A stretch of 64,000 nt of DNA from Pseudomonas baetica (GTDB lineage: Bacteria > Pseudomonadota > Gammaproteobacteria > Pseudomonadales > Pseudomonadaceae). Below the pieces are notes generated by a model that saw nothing but the letters and a program-made list of their open reading frames with translations, was not told the DNA's origin and did not search any database. Every line of letters starts with the position of its first letter. The stretch's first letter is position 1. Made by a program: the position numbers and the translations under genes. The stretch covers positions 5,797,001 through 5,861,000 of the forward strand of contig NZ_PHHE01000001.1 in NCBI RefSeq assembly GCF_002813455.1, given 5' to 3'. This document shows, piece after piece, positions 7,134-16,355 of the stretch.

Positions 7134-9362
7134 ATGCAGTTACCGTCAGTAATCGCCAGCCGTGATAACGATCAAGACAGTATTGATCTGCTCGGCATAT
7201 TCGGCAGCTTGATTGACCAGAAGTGGTTGATCGGCGCGTTCACCGGCGCCTTCATGGCCGCCGGTGTTGCCTATGCAGTGTTGGCCACGCCCGTGTACCT
7301 GGCGAATGCGCTGGTGCAGGTCGAACCGAAAAAGAACGACATGCTCGGGTTTTCCGACCTCAACAGCATGCTCGGTGGGCAATCGCCGTCGGTGACCGAA
7401 ATCGGCATCATCAAGTCGCGCGCGGTGATCGGCAAAACCGTCGATGATCTGCGTCTGGATATCGACGTCACGCCCAACAGGTTCCCGGTCATTGGCGGCT
7501 TTCTCGCCCGCCGCTATCGCGGCGAAACCGAATCCAGCGTAGCGGCGCCACGTTTTGGCCTGAGCAGTTATGCCTGGGGCGGTGAGCGCCTGGAGTTTGC
7601 CCGCCTCAATCTGCCTAAAGAATTGCTGGGCAAGAAGCTCACGTTGGTCGCGGGTGAGCAACATCAATTCCAGTTATTTGATGAAAACGACAACTTGCTG
7701 GTGGAAGGCGTGACGGGCGAAGCCTTCACGCAGGACGGTGTGGAAGGGCTGATCACGCAGTTGGCAGCGAACCCCGGCACGCGTTTCGAAGTCGTGCGCA
7801 ACCCACGGATCGTGACTGTCCAGAGTTATCAGGATGCGCTGGATATTTCCGAGCAAGGCAAGGAGTCGGGGATCATTCGCCTCGCCTTGGCCAGCACCGA
7901 CGCCGCCGAAGCGGTCAAGATCCTCAACAAGATCGCCGCGCTGTACGTCGAGCAAAACGTGCGTCGCACCTCGGCCGAAGCGGCGCAGAGCCTGGCCTTC
8001 CTGCAAAGTCAGTTGCCGCAGGTCAAACGCGATCTGGCCAAGGCCAGCGATGCGCTCAACGCCTACCAGACCCACGGCAAAACCGTGAATATCTCGCTGG
8101 AAACCCAATCGGTGCTCGGTCAGTCCGTGGCGCTCGAAACGCGGATTTCCGAGTTGCGAATGCAGCAGGCGGAGATGGATCGAAAATTCACCAAACAGCA
8201 TCCGGCCTACCGCGCGTTGATGTCGCAGATTGGCGAACTGACCCAGCAACAGAAATCGCTGGAAAGCAAAGTCGGCGACCTGCCGGCTACGCAACAGGAG
8301 CTGCTCAATCTGACTCGCGATGTCGAAGTGGCCTCGCAGATCTACACGCAACTGCTCAACAAATCCCAAGAGCTGGACATCGTCCGTGCCGGCGCAGTCG
8401 GCAACGTGCGCCTGATCGATACAGCGGATGTCGACCTGACCAGCCCGGTCAAACCGAAAAAGCCCTTGATCGTGCTCATTGCCACGTTCCTCGGCGCCTT
8501 CATCGGCGTGGCCCTCGTGCTGCTGCGCAAATCCCTGAGCCGTGGCCTGGAAGGGCCAGAGGCTATCGAGCAACTTGGCTTGCCGGTCTATGCGTCAATT
8601 CCTTACAGCACACTGCAACAGGAAGAGGACGGCAGGACGGGACGCGCCCGTGACGGCGTCGATAAACCGGCGTACCTGTTGGCGCTACGCAATCCAACGG
8701 ACCTGTCCATCGAATCGATCCGCAGCCTGCGTACCTGTCTGCACTTCGCCGCGCTGGATTCAACCAACAATCGCATCATGATTTCCGGGCCGAGCCCGCA
8801 GGTCGGCAAGACTTTCGTGTCCTCCAACCTCGCCGCCGTCATGGCGCAGAGCGGTCAACGTGTGGTGCTGATCGATGCCGACATGCGTAAAGGGCATCTG
8901 CACAAGACCCTGAACGTACCGATCGACAATGGTTTGTCCGACCTGTTGGTCAAGCGCTGCAGCCTCGAGCAGGCGATCAATAAAATCGATGGTGCCGACC
9001 TGCACTTCATCAGTCGCGGCCAGGTGCCACCCAATCCTTCCGAGCTGTTGATGCACGCCAACTTCCGCGAACTGCTGGCGCAACTCAGCGACAGGTACGA
9101 CGTGGTGATCATCGATACACCGCCGCTGCTGGCCGTGACCGACGCGGCGATTGTCGGCCGTGATGCGGGTATCAGCCTGATCGTCACGCGCTTCGGGGTG
9201 AACCCGGCCAAAGAGATCGAGCTGACCATTCGCCGCTTTGCCCAGAACGGCATTGAGCTCAAAGGCGCGGTATTCAACGGCGTCGAGAAGCGTGCCGCGA
9301 GCTATTACGGCAACGGTGGCTACGGCTATTACAACTACGAATACGCGTCCGACAAGTCCTGA
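7134..9362 (+). CDS. Polysaccharide co-polymerase with tyrosine autokinase (Wzc/Etk type)
   Basis: About 742 residues. An N-terminal Wzz region with a first membrane helix (LIGAFTGAFMAAGVAYAVLA) is followed by a long periplasmic coiled coil, then a second helix (LIVLIATFLGAFIGVALVLL). The cytoplasmic BY-kinase domain has Walker A (SGPSPQVGKTF), Walker A' (LIDADMRKG) and Walker B (VVIIDTPP). The last 20 residues hold seven tyrosines, the autophosphorylation cluster. It controls chain length and export together with Wza. A GTG at 7113 is an alternative start seven codons upstream. No strong ribosome site favours either start. Confidence 0.93.
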   Translation: MQLPSVIASRDNDQDSIDLLGIFGSLIDQKWLIGAFTGAFMAAGVAYAVLATPVYLANALVQVEPKKNDMLGFSDLNSMLGGQSPSVTEIGIIKSRAVIGKTVDDLRLDIDVTPNRFPVIGGFLARRYRGETESSVAAPRFGLSSYAWGGERLEFARLNLPKELLGKKLTLVAGEQHQFQLFDENDNLLVEGVTGEAFTQDGVEGLITQLAANPGTRFEVVRNPRIVTVQSYQDALDISEQGKESGIIRLALASTDAAEAVKILNKIAALYVEQNVRRTSAEAAQSLAFLQSQLPQVKRDLAKASDALNAYQTHGKTVNISLETQSVLGQSVALETRISELRMQQAEMDRKFTKQHPAYRALMSQIGELTQQQKSLESKVGDLPATQQELLNLTRDVEVASQIYTQLLNKSQELDIVRAGAVGNVRLIDTADVDLTSPVKPKKPLIVLIATFLGAFIGVALVLLRKSLSRGLEGPEAIEQLGLPVYASIPYSTLQQEEDGRTGRARDGVDKPAYLLALRNPTDLSIESIRSLRTCLHFAALDSTNNRIMISGPSPQVGKTFVSSNLAAVMAQSGQRVVLIDADMRKGHLHKTLNVPIDNGLSDLLVKRCSLEQAINKIDGADLHFISRGQVPPNPSELLMHANFRELLAQLSDRYDVVIIDTPPLLAVTDAAIVGRDAGISLIVTRFGVNPAKEIELTIRRFAQNGIELKGAVFNGVEKRAASYYGNGGYGYYNYEYASDKS

Positions 9363-9400
9363 GTTTCAGCGGTTGTCCTTACTTTTGAAGTGGGTGAGTT

Positions 9401-10483
9401 GTGAAAAAAATACTGCACGTGGCTGAAACGATAAAAGGCGGCGTCGCGACGGTGATCCGCACGATTTCAGCGTCGCCTGAAGACGACGCTGCCAACTATC
9501 AACTGGTCTATCTGGTCCCGCAGGATCAGGAAAAAGAACTGCACGGCATCGCCCCGCAGCAGATCCGCACCTTCGCCCGGACCGGGCGTAATGTGCCGTC
9601 GCTGCTGCGTTTCGCCTGGCGCCTGACCCAGGTGATGCTCAAGGAAAAACCCGACGTGGTGCATTTGCACAGCACCTTCTCCGGGGTCATCGGCCGTTGC
9701 GTGTGTGTGCTGTTGCGGCCGTGGCGCAAGCCGAAAATTGTCTATTGCCCGCACGCTTTTTCGTTCCTGATGGAAAGCTCGCCAACCAAGCAGAAAGTCT
9801 ATGCGTGGATCGAGCGGGTGCTGCAGAAGGTCACCGACGTGATCATTTGCGTCAGCCAGTACGAGCTGGATAAAGCCGCGCGGTTCGGCATCGAACGCAA
9901 GCGCATGAAGCTGATCTACAACGGCATTCCTCACCGCGATGACGCGCTGAAGCCGACTAATCCCGAGCCGATTCACCTGCTGTTTGTCGGCCGGCTCGAC
10001 TATCAGAAAGGCTTCGACGTGTTGCTCAAGGCCTACGCCAAGGTGCAGCGCAACGACCTGAAACTGACGGTGGTCGGCAGTGCGGTCAACGAGGATGTGG
10101 TCGAGTGCCCGCCGATGGACTCGGTTGAATACTTGCCGTGGGTCACGCCGAGTGAAGTGCACGCGCTGTATCAAAAAGCCGATGCGCTGATCGTCCCGAG
10201 TCGGTGGGAAGGTTTCGCCATGGTGCCGCTGGAAGGCATGGCCATGGGGCTGCCGGTGATTGCCAGCAATTGCACGTCATTGCCCGAACTGGTCACCGAC
10301 GAAGTGTCCGGCTACGTCTTCCCCTCAGGTGACCACCAGGCGCTGGCCGACGTGCTGTCGAAAATCCAGAAGCCGCGGTTGCTCGACCTCGGCAACGAAG
10401 GTCGCAGCATCGTCCGCGAGCGTTTCAGCGCCGCGTTGATGATTCGCCAGACCTACGACCTGTACCGCGCTCCCTCTTACTAA
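9401..10483 (+). CDS. GT4 family glycosyltransferase
   Basis: A 360-residue GT-B fold protein. A glycosyltransferase 4 N-terminal domain (KGGVATVIRTI, VVHLHSTFSG) precedes a glycosyltransferase 1 domain with LLFVGRLDYQKGFDVLLKA. The nucleotide-sugar EX7E-type block follows (PSRWEGFAMVPLEGMAMGLPVIAS). It probably adds the second sugar to the lipid-linked repeat unit at the cytoplasmic face of the inner membrane. It is the only dedicated glycosyltransferase visible in the locus besides the initiating transferase. GTG start. Confidence 0.9.
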   Translation: MKKILHVAETIKGGVATVIRTISASPEDDAANYQLVYLVPQDQEKELHGIAPQQIRTFARTGRNVPSLLRFAWRLTQVMLKEKPDVVHLHSTFSGVIGRCVCVLLRPWRKPKIVYCPHAFSFLMESSPTKQKVYAWIERVLQKVTDVIICVSQYELDKAARFGIERKRMKLIYNGIPHRDDALKPTNPEPIHLLFVGRLDYQKGFDVLLKAYAKVQRNDLKLTVVGSAVNEDVVECPPMDSVEYLPWVTPSEVHALYQKADALIVPSRWEGFAMVPLEGMAMGLPVIASNCTSLPELVTDEVSGYVFPSGDHQALADVLSKIQKPRLLDLGNEGRSIVRERFSAALMIRQTYDLYRAPSY

Positions 10484-10497
10484 GTAGAAATCAGCTT

Positions 10498-11610
10498 ATG
10501 AACGTAACGATTTTGCATGGCTACAGTGCGTCCAACTCCGGTGACGGCCTGCTCGTCGATCTGGCCATTGCCTTGGTGCAGCGCAACTTTGGCGAAGACA
10601 CCGCGATCAGTGTCGTGGCTTCCGACCCCGAATCCTTCAGCTACTTGCCGCACCCGCGTTTTAACGCACCGGTGATGGCGGCCAAGGGGCTGGGCCGGGT
10701 CAAACAAGCGGTGTTTCTCAATCAGTCCTATGCCGGGCTCGCTGACCTGTTGAAGAAGACCGATCTGATCGTCGGCGTCGGCGGCGGTTACATGCGCTCC
10801 AAAAGTGCCTTCGAACACATCAAGTTGAAACTCGGCCACGCCAAGCAACTGGAAACCGCGATCCTCAGCAAGGTGCCTTCGGTGTACCTGCCGCAAAGCA
10901 TCGGGCCGTTCCACGGCGAGAGCAGCAAGATCGTCGAGCACTATGCCAGCGCCGATGCGGTGTTCGTGCGCGACAATCGTTCGTCGGCGATCTTCGATGC
11001 CTGTGAAAACGTCTATCGCGCGCCGGATCTGGCGGTGCAGTCGCTGGCCAGCAAAATCCTTCTGCAACCCAAGTTCACCCGCTGCGCCTCGTCACCCGCC
11101 ACGGTGTGCGTGGTGCTGCGCAAGCCGCCGGAGTGGAGCAAGGAAAAGAAAGTCGCCTACGTCGCCAACCTGAAGTTGCTGCTGCAGCGCCTGAAGAATA
11201 AAAGCAAAGTGGTCTGCGCCGTGCAAAGTGCCGTGCGCGGCAACGATGACGGCGCGTTCTATCGCGAACTGGGCATCAGCGAAGACCTGCTGTCGTTGAA
11301 GGCCACGATTGCCAAATATCAACCGGACCTGGTGATTTCCGTGCGCTTGCACGGCGCCATCGAATCGCTGCTGTCGGGCGTGCCGGCGTACCACATCAGT
11401 TATGAGCGCAAAGGCTTTGGCGCCTATCAAGACATGGGCGTCGAGGACTGGGTGATCAACGGTGGCGACATCAATGTCGACACCATCATCGACACGGTTT
11501 ATGCGCCAAATGCCCTGTCCGATTTCGGTAAACGCCTGACCGACACCTGCCGCGAGATCGAGGCAAAAACCGTGGCCATGGACGACATCATCAAAGGGAT
11601 CGTTCGATGA
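10498..11610 (+). CDS. Polysaccharide pyruvyl transferase family protein
   Basis: A 370-residue protein of the PssK/WcaK/CsaB type. An N-terminal NSGDGLLVDLAIA segment, a GVGGGYMRS loop, YLPQSIGPF and a C-terminal VISVRLHGAIESLLSGVPAYHISYERKG block fit the family. These enzymes add pyruvate ketals from phosphoenolpyruvate to sugars of exopolysaccharides, which gives them charge. It lies 14 bp after the glycosyltransferase, and its stop overlaps the flippase start by 4 bp. Confidence 0.87.
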   Translation: MNVTILHGYSASNSGDGLLVDLAIALVQRNFGEDTAISVVASDPESFSYLPHPRFNAPVMAAKGLGRVKQAVFLNQSYAGLADLLKKTDLIVGVGGGYMRSKSAFEHIKLKLGHAKQLETAILSKVPSVYLPQSIGPFHGESSKIVEHYASADAVFVRDNRSSAIFDACENVYRAPDLAVQSLASKILLQPKFTRCASSPATVCVVLRKPPEWSKEKKVAYVANLKLLLQRLKNKSKVVCAVQSAVRGNDDGAFYRELGISEDLLSLKATIAKYQPDLVISVRLHGAIESLLSGVPAYHISYERKGFGAYQDMGVEDWVINGGDINVDTIIDTVYAPNALSDFGKRLTDTCREIEAKTVAMDDIIKGIVR

Positions 11611-12839
11611 TATTTCGGCTACTGCTTCGCGGCGGTGCCTTGGGCGCGAAGTTTTTGCTGGTGCTGGCCATCACCCATTTCCTCGGTTATGAGGCCCTGG
11701 GTTTTTACGGCGTGGTGGTCGCCGCGTCGTTGATCGCATCGAAGTTCTACAGCGTCGGTTTCAGTTCCGAAATCAATCGCTTGATCAGTGTCGGTGGCAG
11801 TTCGCGCCGGGTGGTCGACAAGGTTTTGCTGCTGTATCTGGCGGTGGGGCTGGTGTTGTCGCTGGTGACCGTGGGGATTTACTCACTGTTCCAGCAGGTT
11901 GATGCGCCCATCGCGCTGATCGCTTGTATCACCCTGGTGTTGCTCACCGAGCACCTGTCGTTCGAGATCAACTCGTTCGTGTTTTCCGCGCAGAAAGCCA
12001 CGGCGGGCGCATTGCTGTTCTTTATCAAGACCGGTCTGTGGGCACTGCTCGCCGTGGGCGGGATGATGTTCGGTTGGGTGTCAGGCGTCGCCAGTGTGTT
12101 GTGGCTGTGGGTCGCCGCCAACGTGTTGGTGATCATCGCCGGTTACCTGATTGTGGTGAAGGTTCATCACGGGCGAGAGAGCGGCACACTGGCTACGGCT
12201 ACGGTGTGGAAGGCCGGCTTGCCGTTCTATTTCGGCACCGGGTTGATCGCCTTGAGTCAGTACGCCGAGCGCTTTCTGATCGCCGACCTCGAACCCTACG
12301 CCAACCTCGGTAAATACGTGTACGCGTGGTCGGCGGCCAACACCTTGCAAGCGTTGTCTTACGCAGTGGTGGCGGTGGTCGGGATTCCGCTGCTGGCCAA
12401 GCGTTTCCAGGCTGAGCAGCAACCGTTCACGGTCAAGCAACTGTTTGTGAACAAGTGGGTTGCACGTTCGCTGGTGGTATCCGCTGCCGTGGCGGTGGCG
12501 ATTTATCTGTTCTTCAACATCGTGCTCGATTACGTCGCCACCAGCGTGCCGCGTCCGGACAACGCGCTGCTTGGCGTGCTGATCTTTTCCTTCGCCCTGC
12601 GGGCGATTGGCGACATCGTCTGGGGCGGTTTGATTGCCTCGAAAAACAGTCGGGTGTCACTCGCCAGTGCGGCGTTCTGCTTGCTGGTTTCAGTGCCGGT
12701 CAGCTATGTGCTGATCAAGCACTATTCGATTTATGGCGCGGCCTGGGGCAACGTCTTCGCGATCATCGTGCAGCTCGGCGTGATTGCCCTGTTGACCCGC
12801 GTGACCGCAACGAAAAAGGCCGCTATGTCATGGGCCTGA
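11607..12839 (+). CDS. Polysaccharide flippase, Wzx-like
   Basis: A 410-residue integral membrane protein with about 12 hydrophobic helices from the first residues on. It fits the MATE/PST superfamily of O-antigen and exopolysaccharide flippases, which move the undecaprenyl-linked repeat unit to the periplasm. It overlaps the pyruvyltransferase gene by 4 bp and the next gene by 10 bp. Its place between the transferase genes and a polymerase-like gene supports the role. Family placement rests on topology and context. Confidence 0.8.
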   Translation: MIFRLLLRGGALGAKFLLVLAITHFLGYEALGFYGVVVAASLIASKFYSVGFSSEINRLISVGGSSRRVVDKVLLLYLAVGLVLSLVTVGIYSLFQQVDAPIALIACITLVLLTEHLSFEINSFVFSAQKATAGALLFFIKTGLWALLAVGGMMFGWVSGVASVLWLWVAANVLVIIAGYLIVVKVHHGRESGTLATATVWKAGLPFYFGTGLIALSQYAERFLIADLEPYANLGKYVYAWSAANTLQALSYAVVAVVGIPLLAKRFQAEQQPFTVKQLFVNKWVARSLVVSAAVAVAIYLFFNIVLDYVATSVPRPDNALLGVLIFSFALRAIGDIVWGGLIASKNSRVSLASAAFCLLVSVPVSYVLIKHYSIYGAAWGNVFAIIVQLGVIALLTRVTATKKAAMSWA

Positions 12840-13933
12840 AGCTACCGTGCATCGAGTTTCGCGGCAAGAAACTCGATTCGTACGTCTCGTTCCTGATCCT
12901 CTTCACCGGGCTGTTTCTGTCGGTGGCCATGCCGCTGTTGGTCCCGCGTGCTCCCGGGCCGGATGCCATGACGTTATGGTCGTCCTACGCCCGCGCCGAC
13001 AACTGCAATTTCTGGAACCCGTTCTCGCCGGATCGCTCGTCCTACGAGTGTTCGGCGTTCCTGCTGCGGCCCACCGGGATCAACCTGACCAATGCCTGGG
13101 CCTACGGCATGTTCTGCAACTTTTTCCTTACGGCGATTCCGGTGGTGGTCTTTCGGCGCATGCCGCTGGCGATCTTCGGCACCCTGTGTCTGTGGGGCAT
13201 CGTTCGCTCGTTTTTCCTTGAGAACCTGACCAAGGAAATCATTGTGTCGGTGGCGGTGTTGAGCATTTTGCTCAGCTCGTTGACGCGCAAATATCGCGGC
13301 GGTTTTTTTCTCTCGGCGGTGATCTACGGCGTGCTGATCCGGCCGTACTGGATTCTGTTTTCGCTGTCCTGGGTCGGCGTCTGTGTGATGAAGAAATACG
13401 TGTCGCGGTTCACCTTCTTTCTGATGCTGTTCCTGTTCTATCTGGCGGTGGCCATGTCGATTCAGGTGGCGCTGGGCTTTCCGGTGTCGTCGATTCGCGC
13501 CAGCAACAACGAGTTGCGCACGGCGGGGGAGGAGGGCTCCAAATCGCTGATCGTGTCCTGGCTCAGTGGCAGTGACTTCGTCTCGCAGGCGCTGGACTCG
13601 ATGATCATTTTCTTCCGGTTGTCGTTCCCGGTGGAGCTGATCCTGCTGTCCGGACCGGGTCAGGTGATCTTTGTGGCACTGATGATCATGACCGCGCTGC
13701 TGCTGTTCAAAGTCATCACCTCGACCGATTACAAGGGCGCGCCGATCCAGACCAAACCCAAGGAACTGATTGCGATCCCGCTGGCGTTTTTGCTGGTGCA
13801 AGGCTTGTTCGAGCCGGACTTCGGTTCCTTCGCCCGGCACTTTTCCATGGTGGTGCCGGTGCTGTTCGTCGGCCTGGGATTGATGCTGCGGGCCAACAAG
13901 CCGGTGCAGGTTGAATCAAGAATTCTGAATTGA
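12830..13933 (+). CDS. Multi-pass membrane protein, probable Wzy-type polymerase
   Basis: A 367-residue protein with about 9-10 membrane helices and one larger polar loop (about residues 220-260). The start ATG at 12830 overlaps the flippase stop. A longer in-frame ORF from 12455 lies inside the flippase gene and is discarded. Wzy polymerases have low sequence conservation and are recognised by topology and position, both of which fit here. I saw no specific signature, so O-acetylation or another membrane role remains possible. Confidence 0.6.
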   Translation: MGLKLPCIEFRGKKLDSYVSFLILFTGLFLSVAMPLLVPRAPGPDAMTLWSSYARADNCNFWNPFSPDRSSYECSAFLLRPTGINLTNAWAYGMFCNFFLTAIPVVVFRRMPLAIFGTLCLWGIVRSFFLENLTKEIIVSVAVLSILLSSLTRKYRGGFFLSAVIYGVLIRPYWILFSLSWVGVCVMKKYVSRFTFFLMLFLFYLAVAMSIQVALGFPVSSIRASNNELRTAGEEGSKSLIVSWLSGSDFVSQALDSMIIFFRLSFPVELILLSGPGQVIFVALMIMTALLLFKVITSTDYKGAPIQTKPKELIAIPLAFLLVQGLFEPDFGSFARHFSMVVPVLFVGLGLMLRANKPVQVESRILN

Positions 13934-13945
13934 GGCAGGTGCTTT

Positions 13946-14983
13946 ATGTCGAGCAAGAAAAAGTCCCTGGAGATCGAAACCCTGCGCGGGCTGGCGTGCC
14001 TGCTGCTGGTGCTCTATCACGTCATCGGCCCGTTGGGTGGTGGTTTGAAGATCGATATCGGCTCGCCGTTCCGGGTGATTGCCGACTCGATGGTGTACGT
14101 GCGCATGCCGCTGTTCACCTTCATTTCCGGGTACATCTATTCCATCTACAAAATCCGTGGCAATGACTTTTCCGCGTTCTTTTCCGGCAAGGTGCGGCGG
14201 CTGATCGTGCCGCTGTTTTGCGTGGGCGTGCCGTTCTCCGTACTGCAAGCGGTAGGGCCTGGAGTGAACAAGGACGTCGGCGTGATCGACGCATTGTTGT
14301 CGTTCTGGGTGCCGATCAACCACTTCTGGTTCTTGCAGGCGGTGTTCATCATTTTCATGTTCGTCGGCCTGCTGGAGTGGCGCGGCCTGCTGCGTTCGGC
14401 GACGCGTTTGTATCTGCTGTTTGCCTTTGCGGCAGCGGTGTTTTTGCTGCCGCCGTTCAAGTTCGATGCGTTCGGCATCAACGGCGCGATCTACCTGCTG
14501 CCGTTTTTTGTGGCGGGGATGATTGGCCAGGAAAATGTCGAGGTGTTGAAGCAGCGGTTCAAGGTGATCGGCCCGCTGGTGTTTGTGCTGATCTCGCTGA
14601 CGCTGCTGTATGTGGCGGCAATTGATCGCGAGCTGATCGTTGATCGTCGCAGTCTGATTGGCCTGACCGTGGGTTGCGTGTCGTGCATTGCCTTGCTGTC
14701 CAGTGACATGCGCTCGAAGTGGCTGACCTGGCTGGGCGGGTATTCCTACGCGATTTTCCTGTTCCATGTGTTGTTCGCGGCCACGTCGCGGTTTGTGCTG
14801 GGGCGTTTGGGGGTGAAGGATGAAAGCCTGCTGGTGTTCGGTGGCGTGGCGTGCGGTTTGCTCGGGCCGGTGGTGTTGTCGATGATTTTCAGTCGGTTCA
14901 ATTTCACTTCCGTGCTGTTTCTTGGTGAGCGCGCGGCAAGCAAAAAACCGTTGGCGCCCATCACCCCGGTGGTGCAGGCCTAA
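13946..14983 (+). CDS. Acyltransferase 3 family membrane protein
   Basis: A 345-residue protein with about 10 membrane helices. The N-terminus KKKSLEIETLRGLACLLLVLYHVIG carries the family's R-G and the catalytic-type histidine (YHV). A second motif is RMPLFTFISGYIYS. Members acetylate or succinylate extracellular polysaccharides. It lies 12 bp after the polymerase-like gene and probably decorates the polymer. The SGNH protein downstream may act with it. Confidence 0.9.
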   Translation: MSSKKKSLEIETLRGLACLLLVLYHVIGPLGGGLKIDIGSPFRVIADSMVYVRMPLFTFISGYIYSIYKIRGNDFSAFFSGKVRRLIVPLFCVGVPFSVLQAVGPGVNKDVGVIDALLSFWVPINHFWFLQAVFIIFMFVGLLEWRGLLRSATRLYLLFAFAAAVFLLPPFKFDAFGINGAIYLLPFFVAGMIGQENVEVLKQRFKVIGPLVFVLISLTLLYVAAIDRELIVDRRSLIGLTVGCVSCIALLSSDMRSKWLTWLGGYSYAIFLFHVLFAATSRFVLGRLGVKDESLLVFGGVACGLLGPVVLSMIFSRFNFTSVLFLGERAASKKPLAPITPVVQA

Positions 14984-14995
14984 GAAAGCTAAAAG

Positions 14996-15071
14996 CTTCG
15001 CGAGCAGGCTCGCTCCCACACTGGATCTGTGTCTACACACGATTACTGTGGGAGCGAGCCTGCTCGCGAAG
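14996..15071. repeat. REP pair (inverted)
   Basis: Two inverted REP cores (TTCGCGAGCAGGCTCGC and complement) separated by about 40 bp, between the acyltransferase and SGNH genes. Confidence 0.85.
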
Positions 15072-15100
15072 GGGCCGTCACTGAATGAAGGAATTTATGC

Positions 15101-16231
15101 ATGTTGGCAGTTGATGACGTCCAGCCCGTTGCGGCGTCAGTGGTTGAGGTGGGCGATGCGCGCGAGCGCTTTGCTCAGTGGCGCGAAGGCAAGGCCGGCA
15201 AGGTTTTGTCCGTCTCGGTAATCGGCGACAGCTACAGCGCCGGGCAGGATTTCTATCTGAACAAACTGGTGCAGCGCGTGGCCGGGGAGGTCGGTTTCGC
15301 CGGCCCCGGTTACGTTGGCTTCAACCATGGCGCGGCGCTGGGTGGCACGCATTTCAAATACACCCGCAGCAGCGAGAAGTACTTTGGTGGCGGCTGGGAT
15401 GTGTCCGGCCTCGGCCAGGCCAGTCCTGACAGCCGCACGGTGACAGGGCAGCCCGGCGCCTGGTTACAGATCGATGCCAACCCGACACCTCGGATCAACA
15501 CGGCGGTCACCCAGGCGAAGTTGCTTTATCGGGGCAATGGCGAACCCGGTGAGGTGCGCTATCGCTGGGCGCCATCGCAAGACTGGAAGCCATTGACGCT
15601 CGCAGGCTCAGGCGTTCAGGAAGTGCCATTGCCGGGCACACCGACTGCGGCGGATTGGGCATTCAGACTGGAAGTGGTGAAGGGGGCACCGACGCTGTTC
15701 GGCCTGTGGATGAGCAATGATCAGAACGGCATTCGGGTTTCCAAACTCGCGGCGTCTGGCGCGGCATCTGCTGACTTCTATCACAAGGACCCGCACTGGC
15801 AGACCCAGTGGAAAGCTGCCGTGTCGAAAATTCCCGCCGACGTTTACCTGATCATGCTCGGTGGCAACGATCAGGGCTTTGGGGTGAAGCCCGAAGCGTA
15901 TCTGCACAATGTGCAGGGTCTGGTGGGGATGATCCGCGAGATCCAGCCAGCCGCGAGCATCAACCTGATCATGCGTCAGGACACCACGCGGTCCAGTGCC
16001 TATCCGATGTCGGCGTATGCGCAGGTTCTGCAACCCTGGGCGCACGAGCAGCATCTGGGCTACGCCAATCTGCAATGCGCCTTTGGCTCCGACGTCAAAC
16101 GCTATGCGGCCGCGATGATTGGTCCGGACAAGATTCATCCAGTCCCGGCTACGGGTGGAAAGGTGATTGCCGATTATTTTTACCGCTGGATAGTGGGCGC
16201 TGACGATAACTGCTCCGCATCCCGGCAGTGA
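15101..16231 (+). CDS. SGNH/GDSL-type esterase or acetyltransferase
   Basis: A 376-residue protein with the SGNH blocks: GDSYSAGQ (serine, about residue 43), a glycine block (PGYVGFNHG), LGGNDQGF (asparagine), and DKIHPVPATGG near the C-terminus (Asp/His pair). Such proteins add or remove acetyl groups on exopolysaccharides. There is no clear signal peptide from the ATG at 15101, which sits behind AAGGA. An earlier start is excluded by the REP pair. It may work with the membrane acyltransferase encoded before it. Confidence 0.78.
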   Translation: MLAVDDVQPVAASVVEVGDARERFAQWREGKAGKVLSVSVIGDSYSAGQDFYLNKLVQRVAGEVGFAGPGYVGFNHGAALGGTHFKYTRSSEKYFGGGWDVSGLGQASPDSRTVTGQPGAWLQIDANPTPRINTAVTQAKLLYRGNGEPGEVRYRWAPSQDWKPLTLAGSGVQEVPLPGTPTAADWAFRLEVVKGAPTLFGLWMSNDQNGIRVSKLAASGAASADFYHKDPHWQTQWKAAVSKIPADVYLIMLGGNDQGFGVKPEAYLHNVQGLVGMIREIQPAASINLIMRQDTTRSSAYPMSAYAQVLQPWAHEQHLGYANLQCAFGSDVKRYAAAMIGPDKIHPVPATGGKVIADYFYRWIVGADDNCSASRQ

Positions 16232-16340
16232 TCGTTCCCACGCTCCGCGTGGGAATGCCGCCCGGGACGCTCCGCGTCCCTTCACCGGGTGACGCAGAGC
16301 GTCACAAGATGCATTCCCACGCAGAGCGTGGGAACGATCA
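16230..16340. repeat. Multi-hairpin intergenic repeat
   Basis: Nested inverted repeats: an outer pair (ATCGTTCCCACGCTCCGCGT with a matching CGTGGGAACGAT end) encloses smaller stems (GGGACGCTCCGCGTCCC and GTGACGCAGAGCGTCAC). This is a common Pseudomonas intergenic element, placed here between convergent genes. Confidence 0.8.
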
Positions 16341-16355
16341 GCAGCGAGAGTGCTA

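Noticed and set aside
7674..8573. 299-codon minus-strand ORF inside the BY-kinase gene
   Set aside because: Antisense shadow in GC-rich sequence with no domain features.
12455..12829. Long in-frame upstream extension of the polymerase-like gene
   Set aside because: It lies inside the flippase gene in another frame and lacks hydrophobic character; ATG 12830 gives a coupled start.
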